NCBI RefSeq assembly: GCF_000626675.1
Contig: NZ_CP006842.1
Coordinates: forward strand, 2,356,001 to 2,420,000
DNA: 64,000 nt
Direction: 5' to 3'
Source: Corynebacterium glyciniphilum AJ 3170
GTDB lineage: Bacteria > Actinomycetota > Actinomycetes > Mycobacteriales > Mycobacteriaceae
Shown here: positions 43,156 through 51,925 of the stretch, piece after piece
Position numbering within the stretch: the stretch's first letter is position 1
Layout: each line of letters starts with the position of its first letter
The notes under the pieces: model-generated
Database searches by the model: none
What the model was told of the DNA's origin: nothing
The model's input: only the letters and a program-made list of their open reading frames with translations
Program-made: the position numbers and the translations under genes

Positions 43156-43179
43156 ATTCATCATGACGACCTGATGAAT
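43156..43179. promoter_or_regulatory. Operator-like inverted repeat of the GntR regulator
   Basis: Perfect 8-bp arms ATTCATCA and TGATGAAT with an 8-base spacer lie between the divergent GntR gene and the transketolase gene, directly after the putative -10 box. The position suits repression by the GntR protein. Confidence 0.65.
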
Positions 43180-43210
43180 GATCGCGCCGTCGAGAACACG
43201 AGGAGGATAA

Positions 43211-45262
43211 ATGACGACAACCGCTCCCCCGGGACTCTCACGCACCGGGAACGAGGTGGTCACCGCAGCCCGGCTTCTCGCGGCGGACGCCGTCGAGGCC
43301 GCGCAGTCCGGTCACCCCGGCGCGGCCATCTCTCTGGCACCGGTCGCGACCCTGCTCTACGGAAAGTACATCCGGCACGATCCACAGGACCCGCACTGGT
43401 TCGGACGGGACAGGTTCATTCTGTCCTGCGGCCACGCGAGCATGCTGCTCTACGCGCAGCTCTACCTCACCGGATACGATCTCTCCCTCGACGACCTGAA
43501 GAACTTCCGCCGTCTCGGGTCGAAGACCCCCGGCCACCCCGAGTACGGCATCACTCCCGGCGTGGACGCCACCACAGGCCCGTTGGGCCAGGGCTTCGCC
43601 ATGGGCGTGGGAATGGCGATGGCTTTCGCACACCAGCGGGCGCTCTACGATGCCGAGGCCCCCACAGGCGATTCTCCGTTCGACCGCCACGTGTGGGTCC
43701 TGGCCTCCGACGGTGACCTGGAGGAAGGCATCTCCTACGAGGCGGGCTCGCTTGCGGGACGGCACCAGCTCGACAACCTCACCGTCCTCTACGACCGCAA
43801 CCGAATCCAGATCGACGGCGCCACGGACCTCGCCTGGTCGGAGGACGTTGTCGCCCGCTTCGAGGCCCAGGGGTGGCGGGTCTCCACGGTGGCCCGCGCA
43901 TCCGACGGCGACATCGACATCACCGCGCTCGACGACATTCTCTCCGCTGGGGGCGACCACCGGCCCCACCTGGTCGTCCTCGATTCCGAGATCGCCTGGC
44001 CGTCCCCCACGGCACGCGGCACCGCCGGTTCCCACGGCGCTCCGCTGGGCGCCGAAGAAGTCGCCGGCCTCCGGCGGGAGCTCGGCGTCGACACCGCCCC
44101 GTTCGACGTCCCGGACGCCGTACTCGACACCGCCCGCGAAGCGGTCACCGCCGGTGCTGAGCTGCACCGCCGGTGGGACGGCCAGATGGAGCAATGGGCC
44201 ACAAGGAACCCTGCTCGTGCTGCCGACCTTCGTCGTGTCGTCGACCGGGGCATCCCTGGCGAGTTGAACGACAGCCTTCCCCGGTGGGAACCCGGGACCA
44301 TGGTCTCCACGCGTGACGCGTCCCGCGACACCATCCAGGTCCTGGCGGAGCACCTGCCCGAACTCGTCGGCGGCTCAGCGGACCTCGCCGACCCCAACCG
44401 CACCGCCATTACATCCTCCGGCTCCTTTCTTCCCGAGGACGGCGGCCGGACGGGCCGCAACGTCCACTGGGGCGTACGCGAGTTCGCCATGGCGGCGGCC
44501 GTCAACGGTATGGTGCTGGCCGGCGGTACGCGGGTCTTCGCCGGAACGTTCCTCACGTTCTCCGACTACGAACGTGCCGCGCTCCGGCTCGCCGCGTTGA
44601 TGAAACTCCCGTCGATCTTCGTCTGGTCGCACGACTCCATCGCGCTCGGGCAGGACGGCCCCACCCACCAGCCGATCGAGCACCTGGCGAGCCTGCGGGC
44701 CATGCCCGGGTTCACCTCGATCCGTCCGGCGGACGCCAACGAGACCGCCGCGGCATGGTTCGTCGCCCTGGAACAGGACGGGCCGGCAGGCCTGGTGCTG
44801 TGCCGCCAGCCCCTGAAGACACTGGGCATCGACCCGGACCGCATCGTCGACGGCGTCCGCCGCGGAGCCTACATCGTCTCCTCCGACAGCACCGCCGATG
44901 ACCCCGATGTCATCCTCATCGGCACCGGCAGTGAACTGGAACTGGCGGTGGACGCCGCGACAACCCTGCGCGGCAACGGGTACGCCGTCCGGGTCGTCAG
45001 CATGCCGTCCCGGGACCTGTTCGACCGGCAGGACGATAAGTACCGTGACTCCGTCCTGCCTCCCCAGCTCCGTGCCCGGGTCGTCGTCGAGGCCGCCGCC
45101 ACCTTCGGCTGGGGCGACATCATCGGCGACGCCGGTGTCGCCGTGGGGATCGACCACTTCGGCGAATCTGGCCCTGCCACGGACGTCCAACGCGCCTGCG
45201 GCATGACCGCCGAACGCGTCGTTGCCGCCGCCGACGAGGCGATGTCCCGATCGAGGAAATGA
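43211..45262 (+). CDS. tkt: Transketolase (second-copy type, PTS-associated)
   Basis: Full-length 683-residue thiamine-diphosphate transketolase moving two-carbon units between sugar phosphates. N-terminal domain with SGHPGAAISLAP near residue 34, GPLGQGFAMGVGMA near 122 and the cofactor segment ASDGDLEEGISYEAGSLAG from about 165; pyrimidine domain with GGSADLADPNRT near 392 and HWGVREFAMAAAVNGM; C-terminal domain from about 545. Unlike the usual housekeeping gene it sits in a GntR-controlled operon with PTS genes, so it probably handles the pentose or pentulose phosphate produced from the PTS sugar. AGGAGG precedes the ATG. Confidence 0.93.
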   Translation: MTTTAPPGLSRTGNEVVTAARLLAADAVEAAQSGHPGAAISLAPVATLLYGKYIRHDPQDPHWFGRDRFILSCGHASMLLYAQLYLTGYDLSLDDLKNFRRLGSKTPGHPEYGITPGVDATTGPLGQGFAMGVGMAMAFAHQRALYDAEAPTGDSPFDRHVWVLASDGDLEEGISYEAGSLAGRHQLDNLTVLYDRNRIQIDGATDLAWSEDVVARFEAQGWRVSTVARASDGDIDITALDDILSAGGDHRPHLVVLDSEIAWPSPTARGTAGSHGAPLGAEEVAGLRRELGVDTAPFDVPDAVLDTAREAVTAGAELHRRWDGQMEQWATRNPARAADLRRVVDRGIPGELNDSLPRWEPGTMVSTRDASRDTIQVLAEHLPELVGGSADLADPNRTAITSSGSFLPEDGGRTGRNVHWGVREFAMAAAVNGMVLAGGTRVFAGTFLTFSDYERAALRLAALMKLPSIFVWSHDSIALGQDGPTHQPIEHLASLRAMPGFTSIRPADANETAAAWFVALEQDGPAGLVLCRQPLKTLGIDPDRIVDGVRRGAYIVSSDSTADDPDVILIGTGSELELAVDAATTLRGNGYAVRVVSMPSRDLFDRQDDKYRDSVLPPQLRARVVVEAAATFGWGDIIGDAGVAVGIDHFGESGPATDVQRACGMTAERVVAAADEAMSRSRK

Positions 45263-45270
45263 GGACCACC

Positions 45271-45729
45271 ATGACCAGCACATCACCGCTCGCCGTCGCC
45301 GAGGACCACATCGTCCTGCGCGACGCTGTCCAGGGGTGGCGGGACGCCATAGAGATTGTCGGCGGCATCCTCGTCGACAAGGGCAACGCCACCCGCGACT
45401 ACGTCGACGCCATGATTGCCTCGATCGCGGGGCCGAACGGCACCTACATCGACCTGGGTGCCGGCATCGCGCTGGCGCATGCCCGTCCGGAGAACGGCGT
45501 GCAGTCGACCGGGCTCTCCGTCCTCCACCTGGGCGAACCCGTCCTCCTCGCCGATGACCCGACGCACCCGGTCACCGTGTTCATCGCGCTGGCCGCCGTC
45601 GACTCTCGCGGCCACCTCGACGTCATGAAGAACCTGGCGCGGGTGCTCACCGACGAAGACCTCCGACAAACGCTCCTCAACGCAACCACCTCCGCGGACA
45701 TCGTGTCCGCACTCTCACCGAAGGAATGA
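45271..45729 (+). CDS. PTS EIIA component (mannitol/ascorbate EIIA type)
   Basis: 152-residue phosphocarrier. The phospho-accepting His is His70 in GIALAHARPENGV, in the context typical of the EIIA-2 domain (fructose/mannitol/ascorbate families). It accepts phosphate from HPr and passes it to the EIIB encoded next. The ATG at 45271 has GAGG eight bases upstream; an ATG at 45259 overlaps the transketolase stop. The stop overlaps an upstream ATG of the EIIB gene. Confidence 0.89.
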   Translation: MTSTSPLAVAEDHIVLRDAVQGWRDAIEIVGGILVDKGNATRDYVDAMIASIAGPNGTYIDLGAGIALAHARPENGVQSTGLSVLHLGEPVLLADDPTHPVTVFIALAAVDSRGHLDVMKNLARVLTDEDLRQTLLNATTSADIVSALSPKE

Positions 45730-45734
45730 CAGAC

Positions 45735-46031
45735 ATGAAGATTCTCGCAGTGTGCAGCACCGGCCTCGGTTCCAGCTTCATGACCAGGCTCAACATCGAA
45801 AAGGCCGTCAAGGAACTCGGCGCGGACGGCGTCGAGGTCGAACATGCCGACCTCGGGTCGGTCTCCCCCGGCTCGGCCGACGTCATCTTCGTCGGACGCG
45901 ACATCTACGAGGCCGCGTCCGGCCTAGGCGACGTCGTCTCCCTGGACAGTCTCATCGACATGGACGAGATCCGCACCAAGACCGCCGAGGCGTTGACGCG
46001 GCACGGCGTGCGCTTCTCCGGCGAGGGGTGA
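45735..46031 (+). CDS. PTS EIIB component (ascorbate/galactitol type)
   Basis: 98-residue phosphotransfer protein with the active-site Cys7 in MKILAVCSTGLGSSFM, typical of the lactate/galactitol/ascorbate EIIB fold. A start at 45726 (MTDMKIL) would couple it to the EIIA gene by ATGA; the ATG at 45735 is preferred because AAGGA is well placed. Phosphorylates the sugar during transport through the adjacent EIIC. Confidence 0.88.
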   Translation: MKILAVCSTGLGSSFMTRLNIEKAVKELGADGVEVEHADLGSVSPGSADVIFVGRDIYEAASGLGDVVSLDSLIDMDEIRTKTAEALTRHGVRFSGEG

Positions 46032-46038
46032 GTCCGCC

Positions 46039-47454
46039 ATGAACGGAGTACTCGAACTCCTCCTGGACATCTTCCGGGAGCCGTCCGTCATCGTCGCCCT
46101 CATCGCACTGATCGGCCTGTCCGTGCAGCGCAAGAAGGGCAGCGACATCATGAAGGGGACGATCAGGACGCTGGTCGGCTTCCTCGTCCTCGCCGCCGGT
46201 GCCGGGGTGGTCAGCGGTTCCCTGGAGCCGTTCGGCGACATGTTCCAGGAGGCCTTCAACGTCCAGGGCGTGGTCCCGAACAACGAGGCCATCGTGGGCA
46301 CGGTGCTGGTGACCTACGGGTCTATCGCCGCGTTGATCTTCTTCTTCGGCATGATCGTCAACGTCCTGTTGTCGATGACCTCGACGTTCAAGTACATCTA
46401 CCTCTCGGGCCACGTTGCGTTCTACATGGCCGCGATGATCGCGGTGATCTTCAAGGTCGCCGGCTTCGCCGACTGGGAGGCCGTCCTGTGGGGCTCGATC
46501 GCCCAGGGCCTGATCGTCACTGTCTCCCCTGCCCTGGTGCAGCCGTTCATGAAGCGGGTCACCGGCACCGACGACGTCGCCCTCGGGCACACCGGTGGCG
46601 CGGGTATCGCCCTGAGCGGCCTGGTCGCCACCGTCACCCGCAGCAAGAAGCACCCGTCGAAATCGACGGAGGACCTGAACCTGCCGTCCGGGCTGGGCTT
46701 CCTGCGGGACACCACGGTGATCACCGCCCTGTCGATGGGCTTGATCTATCTGATCGTGGCCTTGTTCGCCGGGTCCGGGTACATCGAGGACAACCTCAGC
46801 GACGGCACGAACTACATCGTCTTCGCACTGATGCAGGGCGCGACGTTCTCCGCGGGTGTGTTCATCATCCTCGCCGGCGTGCGCGTGGTGTTGGGCGAGA
46901 TCGTCCCGGCGTTCAAGGGCATCAGCGAGCGCCTGGTGAAGGACGCCAAGCCGGCGCTGGACGTGCCGATCACCTTCACTTTCGCGCCGAATGCGGTGCT
47001 CATCGGTTTCCTGTCGAGTTTCGTCGGCGGGCTGCTGGGCATGGGCATCATGGCGATGGCCGGCACGACGATCGTGGTGCCCGGCGTGATCGCGCACTTC
47101 ATGACCGGTGGCGCGTCCGGCGTGATCGGCAACGGTGTCGGTGGCCGGCGGGGCGCAGTGCTCGGCGCCTTCGTCAACGGCCTGGCCATCACGTTCCTGC
47201 CGCTGTGGCTGCTGCCTGTCCTCGGCGACGTGGGACTGTCGGACTCGACGTTCTCCGACGCCGACTTCGGTGTGGCGGGTCTGTTCCTCGGCTATCTGAA
47301 CCAGGGTGGTGGTCAGACGGCCATCATCATCGGCCTGGTTGCCGCGGTGCTGGTGACCTACGCAGCGTCGTTCATGATCGGGCGACGGGGGCAGAAGGTG
47401 GACGTGGATGGTGCCGAGGAGGCGTCAGCGGAGTCTTCGGAAGCTGCGAAGTAG
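46039..47454 (+). CDS. PTS EIIC component, ascorbate (UlaA/SgaT) type
   Basis: 471-residue polytopic membrane permease of the UlaA family: N-terminal FREPSVIVALIALIGLSVQRKKGSDIMKGT (position 8-37), many hydrophobic helices, GHTGGAGIALSGLVA near 190, and GGLLGMGIMAMAG plus MTGGASGVIGNGVGGRRGAVLGAF near 335-380, a region that matches the substrate-binding re-entrant loop of UlaA. The acidic C-terminal tail is cytoplasmic. UlaA relatives carry L-ascorbate, but no ula catabolic genes are present; the transketolase suggests a pentitol, pentose or other sugar entering as a ketose phosphate. Confidence 0.9.
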   Translation: MNGVLELLLDIFREPSVIVALIALIGLSVQRKKGSDIMKGTIRTLVGFLVLAAGAGVVSGSLEPFGDMFQEAFNVQGVVPNNEAIVGTVLVTYGSIAALIFFFGMIVNVLLSMTSTFKYIYLSGHVAFYMAAMIAVIFKVAGFADWEAVLWGSIAQGLIVTVSPALVQPFMKRVTGTDDVALGHTGGAGIALSGLVATVTRSKKHPSKSTEDLNLPSGLGFLRDTTVITALSMGLIYLIVALFAGSGYIEDNLSDGTNYIVFALMQGATFSAGVFIILAGVRVVLGEIVPAFKGISERLVKDAKPALDVPITFTFAPNAVLIGFLSSFVGGLLGMGIMAMAGTTIVVPGVIAHFMTGGASGVIGNGVGGRRGAVLGAFVNGLAITFLPLWLLPVLGDVGLSDSTFSDADFGVAGLFLGYLNQGGGQTAIIIGLVAAVLVTYAASFMIGRRGQKVDVDGAEEASAESSEAAK

Positions 47455-47472
47455 ACGTCTCTTCCGCATCTG

Positions 47473-47580
47473 CAGGCAATGCCTGTACCCCTGCCACTGA
47501 CGCGTCATCTGCGGCAGATGCCACTGCCTTCGGCGGCAAGGGTCAGCCGAGCGTTCCACACTGTCGTAACAATGACAGTG
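47473..47580. other. Cluster of three perfect stem-loops
   Basis: CAGGC-AAT-GCCTG (47473-47485), CATCTGC-G-GCAGATG (47506-47520) and CACTGTC-N8-GACAGTG (47559-47580) lie in the 140-base gap between the convergent EIIC and toxin genes. One or more may end transcription from either side, but none has a T-run. Confidence 0.5.
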
Positions 47581-47594
47581 CAACCTCCCTGCCA

Positions 47595-47831
47595 TTACAG
47601 AAGTCGGAGGTACTTCTTCCTTGCCCGCATGCAATGAATGAGCTCTTCGGTACCGTCGTCCCACAAGAGCACGACAACTTCCAGCAGTCTGCCGCTGCTA
47701 TCGAAACCGAGACGCAGTACCCTCTGAGGATTCTCGTCGTCCAACCTCATGACAAGCACCGGCCAGGTAGCAGCCTCAATACCGTCCGTCTCAGAAATAC
47801 CGTGTTTGAGCGCGGACGGCCGAACAATCAT
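47595..47831 (-). CDS. Toxin of a type II toxin-antitoxin pair (BrnT-like small toxin)
   Basis: 78 residues: MIVRPSALKHGISETDGIEA, then a strand-rich middle with LRLGFDSSGRLLEVVVLLWD, and a C-terminal IHCMRARKKYLRLL helix. The pattern of an ALKHG start, GxLLEV centre and HxMxARxxY(L) end is that of small ribonuclease-type toxins found with ribbon-helix-helix antitoxins in actinobacteria; His and Arg residues in the C-terminal helix are likely catalytic. It overlaps the antitoxin gene by 4 bp as second gene of the pair. Recognition is from pattern memory, not a search. Confidence 0.72.
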   Translation of the reverse strand: MIVRPSALKHGISETDGIEAATWPVLVMRLDDENPQRVLRLGFDSSGRLLEVVVLLWDDGTEELIHCMRARKKYLRLL

Positions 47832-48091
47832 GCGGAACGGGCCCAGTCGCTCAGGGCAGCGCGAATCGCCTCTGAACGGTTGAGGTGTTCCTTGTCCGCC
47901 CGCTTCATCACTGCATCAAGCTCGGCGTCAGTGAGTCGCACGGGGACGACTCTGGAAGCCTCACTGCCGCGCGCTGGACGTCCGATGATCCGCTTCTGAA
48001 GCTCCTCGACGTCGTATCCCTCTTCTGCCTCGGCAACCCAGGCATCAACCTGTTCTTCAGAGACCTCTTCACCATGCATCTTCCTCATCAT
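47828..48091 (-). CDS. Antitoxin, ribbon-helix-helix type
   Basis: 87 residues from ATG 48091. The acidic N-terminal half (GEEVSEEQVDAWVAEAEEGY) probably wraps the toxin; the C-terminal half (VVPVRLTDAELDAVMKRADK, then NRSEAIRAALSDWARS) is a ribbon-helix-helix DNA-binding domain placed C-terminally. The order antitoxin then toxin with 4-bp overlap is classical. The start is set by the leaderless promoter (TACGAT seven bases upstream); a GTG at 48097 is also in frame but would sit inside the transcription start region. Confidence 0.78.
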   Translation of the reverse strand: MMRKMHGEEVSEEQVDAWVAEAEEGYDVEELQKRIIGRPARGSEASRVVPVRLTDAELDAVMKRADKEHLNRSEAIRAALSDWARSA

Positions 48092-48109
48092 GGTCACTAT
48101 CGTAATACG
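48089..48109 (-). promoter_or_regulatory. Leaderless promoter and operator of the toxin-antitoxin pair
   Basis: On the minus strand TACGAT (48104-48099) lies seven bases before the antitoxin ATG, so transcription should start at the start codon. The surrounding CACTA ... TAGTG and CGTA-A-TACG symmetric elements (48095-48118) are a likely autoregulatory site for the antitoxin. Confidence 0.55.
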
Positions 48110-48544
48110 GAAGTAGTGGAACGGCTAGGGTTCACTGACGCATCGACGACGAGAACAAGCGACCACTCGTGGATCATCCTGCTTACCGGGACGCCGCAGC
48201 GTCTTCTCCGCATCAGAACATGCTCGTCCACGACGGACCACCTAGATAGCGGAATCCCACTGGCCTACGCCGACTATCCCACGGTCTCCCGAGTCGATGA
48301 CGCGACACTTTCGACCCAGCACCACTGGCCGCGCGAAGGCGAATCGGACGCAACGGTGAAGAAGTCGCAATATCAGGCGAGACCCCCCTTGTGACCGTGA
48401 AGAAGGACGCCACGCACGATCCTGAGGAAAATCTCCTACTTCGCCGACGAAACTAGTGTCGAGACAGTAAGGTCCGGCATCAGCCGACCTACCACCGACG
48501 GCGGTCCCGTCCGTTCACCGTCACAGTTAACACGAAAGTCACCG
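48110..48544. other. Intergenic region upstream of the helicase gene
   Basis: 435 bases without a convincing gene; the open frame from 47885 on the plus strand is antisense to the antitoxin and lacks protein-like features. It should hold the helicase promoter, but no clear -35/-10 pair or ribosome-binding site was found. Confidence 0.5.
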
Positions 48545-51500
48545 ATGGATCCCCTGCATCACCACATTACCAATTATCTCCGAAATATCCAGACCCGGTC
48601 AAATCTGCAGGACTACGAGTTCACCTCCGAGGAGAAGTTCGCGAGCATCACTCTCGAGACTCTACGTTCCGGGACACTGCCATACGACGTCACCACCCGC
48701 TTCATCCAGAAATCCTCGGCGGGCAAGAAGCCGAAACCGGTCGACGTGGTGGTCTCATTGGTCACCTTGCAGATCAGAGGCAGAAAGGAGGGGCTCCTGC
48801 TTCTCCCCGCCTCCCTCGATGAGAATGGGACACTGACAGCGGACCTCACGTCCTCTGAACCGTGGATCCCGGCCAGTCGGCTCACCACGCCAGGTATTCC
48901 CGCCAGCGGAGTAACGGTCGGAGAATTGTCGACATTCTGGCGTTACCGGCTCAATGACTGGCCTGAGGCGGTCTCCCACGTCGAATCCTGGGCAGATGCC
49001 GTGGATGCGTGCCTGGAGATGTTCAAGGCAGTTGGGAACGGTTCTGTCGAGGAAAATGCCATGGAGAACGGTGCCAAGGTCCTGTATGCGGACTGTTTCC
49101 TCTCCGCGGAGTCGGTGGTTATCGCCAACGGCGCGATCCTTGACCTCTACGGTCATCTCCTCTCACAGAAGGAGAAGGCACGGTTACCAGCCTACGAGCA
49201 GCTACTCTCGCTCGCCGAGCGTCCCCGCCATAGCTCCGACGTCATCGATGACGACACGTCCCGACTCCTCCAGACCGCTCTGGCATCCTGCGGCAGCATG
49301 AGCGACGGATTTCCTCTGACAGATTCCCAGCGCCGAGCGGTCCACGCCTTTCTCTGGGACGGTGGCGGTGACGTGACCGCCGTCAGCGGCCCGCCAGGGA
49401 CCGGCAAGACCACCATGCTGCAATCCGTGGTCGCCAGCATGTTGGTCCGCCACGCGCTCGACGGTCGCCCTGCGCCCCTGATCATCTGCACCTCCACGAA
49501 CAACCAGGCGGTGACCAACGTCATCGACTCCTTCAGCTCGGTGTCGAAGGACGATTCCGGTACGTTCGATCTCCGCTGGTTGCCCGGCGAAGATGCTGAC
49601 AGCGACACCGGAGCCACGTCAGAACCCTTGTCTGCCCTGGCGACCTACTGTCCGTCCATGAGCAAGGCAAGGGAGGTCAATAGCAGGTATCTCGTCGAGG
49701 ACACCCGGAAGTCCGGTGTCTACTCCCGGTACTCCACCCCGGACTATGTCGCCACTGCCACGGCCCGGTTCCTCGAGCAAATGCAGGCCCATGCGTCGAG
49801 CACCGGTGGTGTGGTCGCCGGCGCCCAGACTCTGGCCGAGGCCACGCAGGTCCTCCGCAAGGCGCTCCACCGCATCGACGAAAGCCGGTGTGTCCTACTC
49901 AGGGAGAAGGCAGAGGCCGAACTCTCCGCCGGGCCCCGGGTGAGTCGGTGGCTCGCCGCCGAGATCCGGGACGCCGAGGAACAGCAGAGCCTGTTCCGTG
50001 CCCGAGGCCTGTTCTGGAAGGCCCGACGTGACGAGGCAGAGGCGGCACAGCCACACCGGGACCCCTCCGATGACTTCTTCGTGATCGAGCAGAACTACAC
50101 CGACGACGAACCTGCCCCACGCTTCGACACAATCGAGGAGTTCGTCACGTTCTACGACACAGAGGATGACCGTTTCTCCCAGCGTATCAATGCTCTTGAC
50201 GCTGCACGCCGGCAGAAGGAACAGGAGGAGGCCACTGCCATGGCGATGACGCCTGCGGCGGAGCAGGCGCTGAACTGGCTCCGCAGACTCGGTGCCCTGA
50301 CCGAGGTGGGGGAACAGGAGATCAGGGAATCCGTCAGCCTCCTCGATCTCGACAGAAGCCTCGACACCACGGTGCGGTACGCGGAGTTCTGGATCGCCGT
50401 CCACCTCTATGAGGCACAGTGGCTCTCGTTCGCCTCCGGGGTGGACGCAGACAATGCGGTCATCCCCGTTGCGGAGCGGAAACGGACGTCGCAGCGGTAC
50501 ATGGAGAAGTACTGGGGCCAGATTGCGGCCCTCACCCCGTGTTTCGTCATGACTGCCTACCAGCTGCCCAAGTACTTCAAACTCTGGACCAGGAATGAGG
50601 AGGATACGCGGTTCGACCTGGAGCGGGCGGATCTGCTCATCATGGACGAGTCAGGTCAGGTGGACACCTCCGTCGGTGCCGCCGCCTTCGCGGTCGCGAA
50701 ACGGGCACTCGTCGTCGGGGACGTCCGACAGCTCGCCCCGGTCTGGAGCATCGACCCGGAATCGGACCGGCAGATCGCTTCGACCCTCGGCCTGGCCGAC
50801 CAGTGGGAGGACATGACCTTCCGCGGGCTCACCTCGTCCGACCACTCCTCCGTGATGGCCGCCGCCGCATCGGCCAGTAACTGGTCCTACGGCGTGGACG
50901 CTGATCCGGGACTGTTCCTGTCCGAGCATTTCCGCTGCCATCCCGGCATAATCAACTACTGCAACGACCTGCTCTACAAGGGCATGCTGGTCCCCTCCCG
51001 TCCGGTCGAGGGGTACAAGCTGAAGGACCGGACCGTCAGCCCCTTCCTCGTCCACGAGGTAGCGGGCTCGGAGAGCAGGAGGTCGGGATCCAGCAGAGTA
51101 AACGACAGGGAGGCGAACACCATCGCCCACTGGATCAACGACAACTTCCGTTATTTCGCGGACATCTACGACCCGGCCGGCCAGTCGCCCGATCAGGTTG
51201 TCGGTGTCGTCACACCGTTCGCTGCCCAGGCACGGCTGATCTCACGGAAGATCCGTGAGATCGGTGGCCCCGCCCTGGGTAAGGCGGTCACGGTGGGAAC
51301 AGCGCATCGGTTGCAGGGGGCGGAGCGCCCGGTGATTCTGTTCTCCTCGGTGTACGGGGACCGAGACCCCCAGGCAAGCTTCATCGACAACACCCTGGAG
51401 CTGATGAACGTGGCCGTCTCCCGGGCGAAGGACCTGTTCATCGTCTTCGGAGGAACAACCCGCTGGTCCGATCAGGGAGAAGTCTTCGGCCTCGTCCACA

Positions 51501-51925
51501 AACACGCGACGAAAAGTAACTGCGACTTCGCAGCGAGCGAAGTGGCCGAGCGGCCCGTCGAGCAGGACGCTCCCACTGCCGCAACAACGACTGCTACCGC
51601 AGAACCTACGTATCGGACCGTCAAACGGAGCGAGTCCATCGAAGCGGGCTACGCCATCGCCAGCGTTCTGGTCAAAAATCTGATTCTCCCCTCCGGTTCC
51701 ACCGAAAACCCAACGGCCAAAGCATTCAATAAAGCCCTAAGGGACGCTGAATACATCGTCCGTGGTGAGCACGGCCCAGTTCCCACCGCTAAAGGGGCAG
51801 CTCTGGGAATCGCTGTCTACGAGGGTACGTCGAAGGACGGGGAACCCTACGTGAACCCGATCTACTCCCCGGAGGCACAGCGAGCGCTAGCTGACATGAT
51901 CAACCGAGGTGAGATCGTTATATAA
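48545..51925 (+). CDS. Large UPF1/DNA2-like SF1 helicase, stand-alone
   Basis: 1126 residues. N-terminal domain of about 255 residues of unknown fold, then Q-motif-like PLTDSQRRAV and Walker A GPPGTGKTT (282-290). An unusual insert of about 400 residues, rich in charged helices, separates it from Walker B DESGQ (701-705), followed by motif III GDVRQLAPV, LSEHFRCHPGI, TAHRLQGAERPVI and VAVSRAKD (about 955), all normal for SF1B helicases. After about residue 1010 an extra C-terminal domain follows (KAFNKALRDAEYIVRG, IYSPEAQRALADMI) that I do not recognise. No nuclease motif is seen. It is a single-gene unit beside a toxin-antitoxin pair, suggesting a defence or mobile-element role. Confidence 0.88.
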   Translation: MDPLHHHITNYLRNIQTRSNLQDYEFTSEEKFASITLETLRSGTLPYDVTTRFIQKSSAGKKPKPVDVVVSLVTLQIRGRKEGLLLLPASLDENGTLTADLTSSEPWIPASRLTTPGIPASGVTVGELSTFWRYRLNDWPEAVSHVESWADAVDACLEMFKAVGNGSVEENAMENGAKVLYADCFLSAESVVIANGAILDLYGHLLSQKEKARLPAYEQLLSLAERPRHSSDVIDDDTSRLLQTALASCGSMSDGFPLTDSQRRAVHAFLWDGGGDVTAVSGPPGTGKTTMLQSVVASMLVRHALDGRPAPLIICTSTNNQAVTNVIDSFSSVSKDDSGTFDLRWLPGEDADSDTGATSEPLSALATYCPSMSKAREVNSRYLVEDTRKSGVYSRYSTPDYVATATARFLEQMQAHASSTGGVVAGAQTLAEATQVLRKALHRIDESRCVLLREKAEAELSAGPRVSRWLAAEIRDAEEQQSLFRARGLFWKARRDEAEAAQPHRDPSDDFFVIEQNYTDDEPAPRFDTIEEFVTFYDTEDDRFSQRINALDAARRQKEQEEATAMAMTPAAEQALNWLRRLGALTEVGEQEIRESVSLLDLDRSLDTTVRYAEFWIAVHLYEAQWLSFASGVDADNAVIPVAERKRTSQRYMEKYWGQIAALTPCFVMTAYQLPKYFKLWTRNEEDTRFDLERADLLIMDESGQVDTSVGAAAFAVAKRALVVGDVRQLAPVWSIDPESDRQIASTLGLADQWEDMTFRGLTSSDHSSVMAAAASASNWSYGVDADPGLFLSEHFRCHPGIINYCNDLLYKGMLVPSRPVEGYKLKDRTVSPFLVHEVAGSESRRSGSSRVNDREANTIAHWINDNFRYFADIYDPAGQSPDQVVGVVTPFAAQARLISRKIREIGGPALGKAVTVGTAHRLQGAERPVILFSSVYGDRDPQASFIDNTLELMNVAVSRAKDLFIVFGGTTRWSDQGEVFGLVHKHATKSNCDFAASEVAERPVEQDAPTAATTTATAEPTYRTVKRSESIEAGYAIASVLVKNLILPSGSTENPTAKAFNKALRDAEYIVRGEHGPVPTAKGAALGIAVYEGTSKDGEPYVNPIYSPEAQRALADMINRGEIVI

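Noticed and set aside
47885-48394. 169-codon plus-strand open frame over the antitoxin region
   Set aside because: Mostly antisense to the antitoxin, no ribosome-binding site, composition not protein-like.
48545-51925. Assignment of the helicase to a named defence system such as Mokosh
   Set aside because: No kinase, phospholipase-D or nuclease domain and no partner gene are visible, so a named system cannot be supported.
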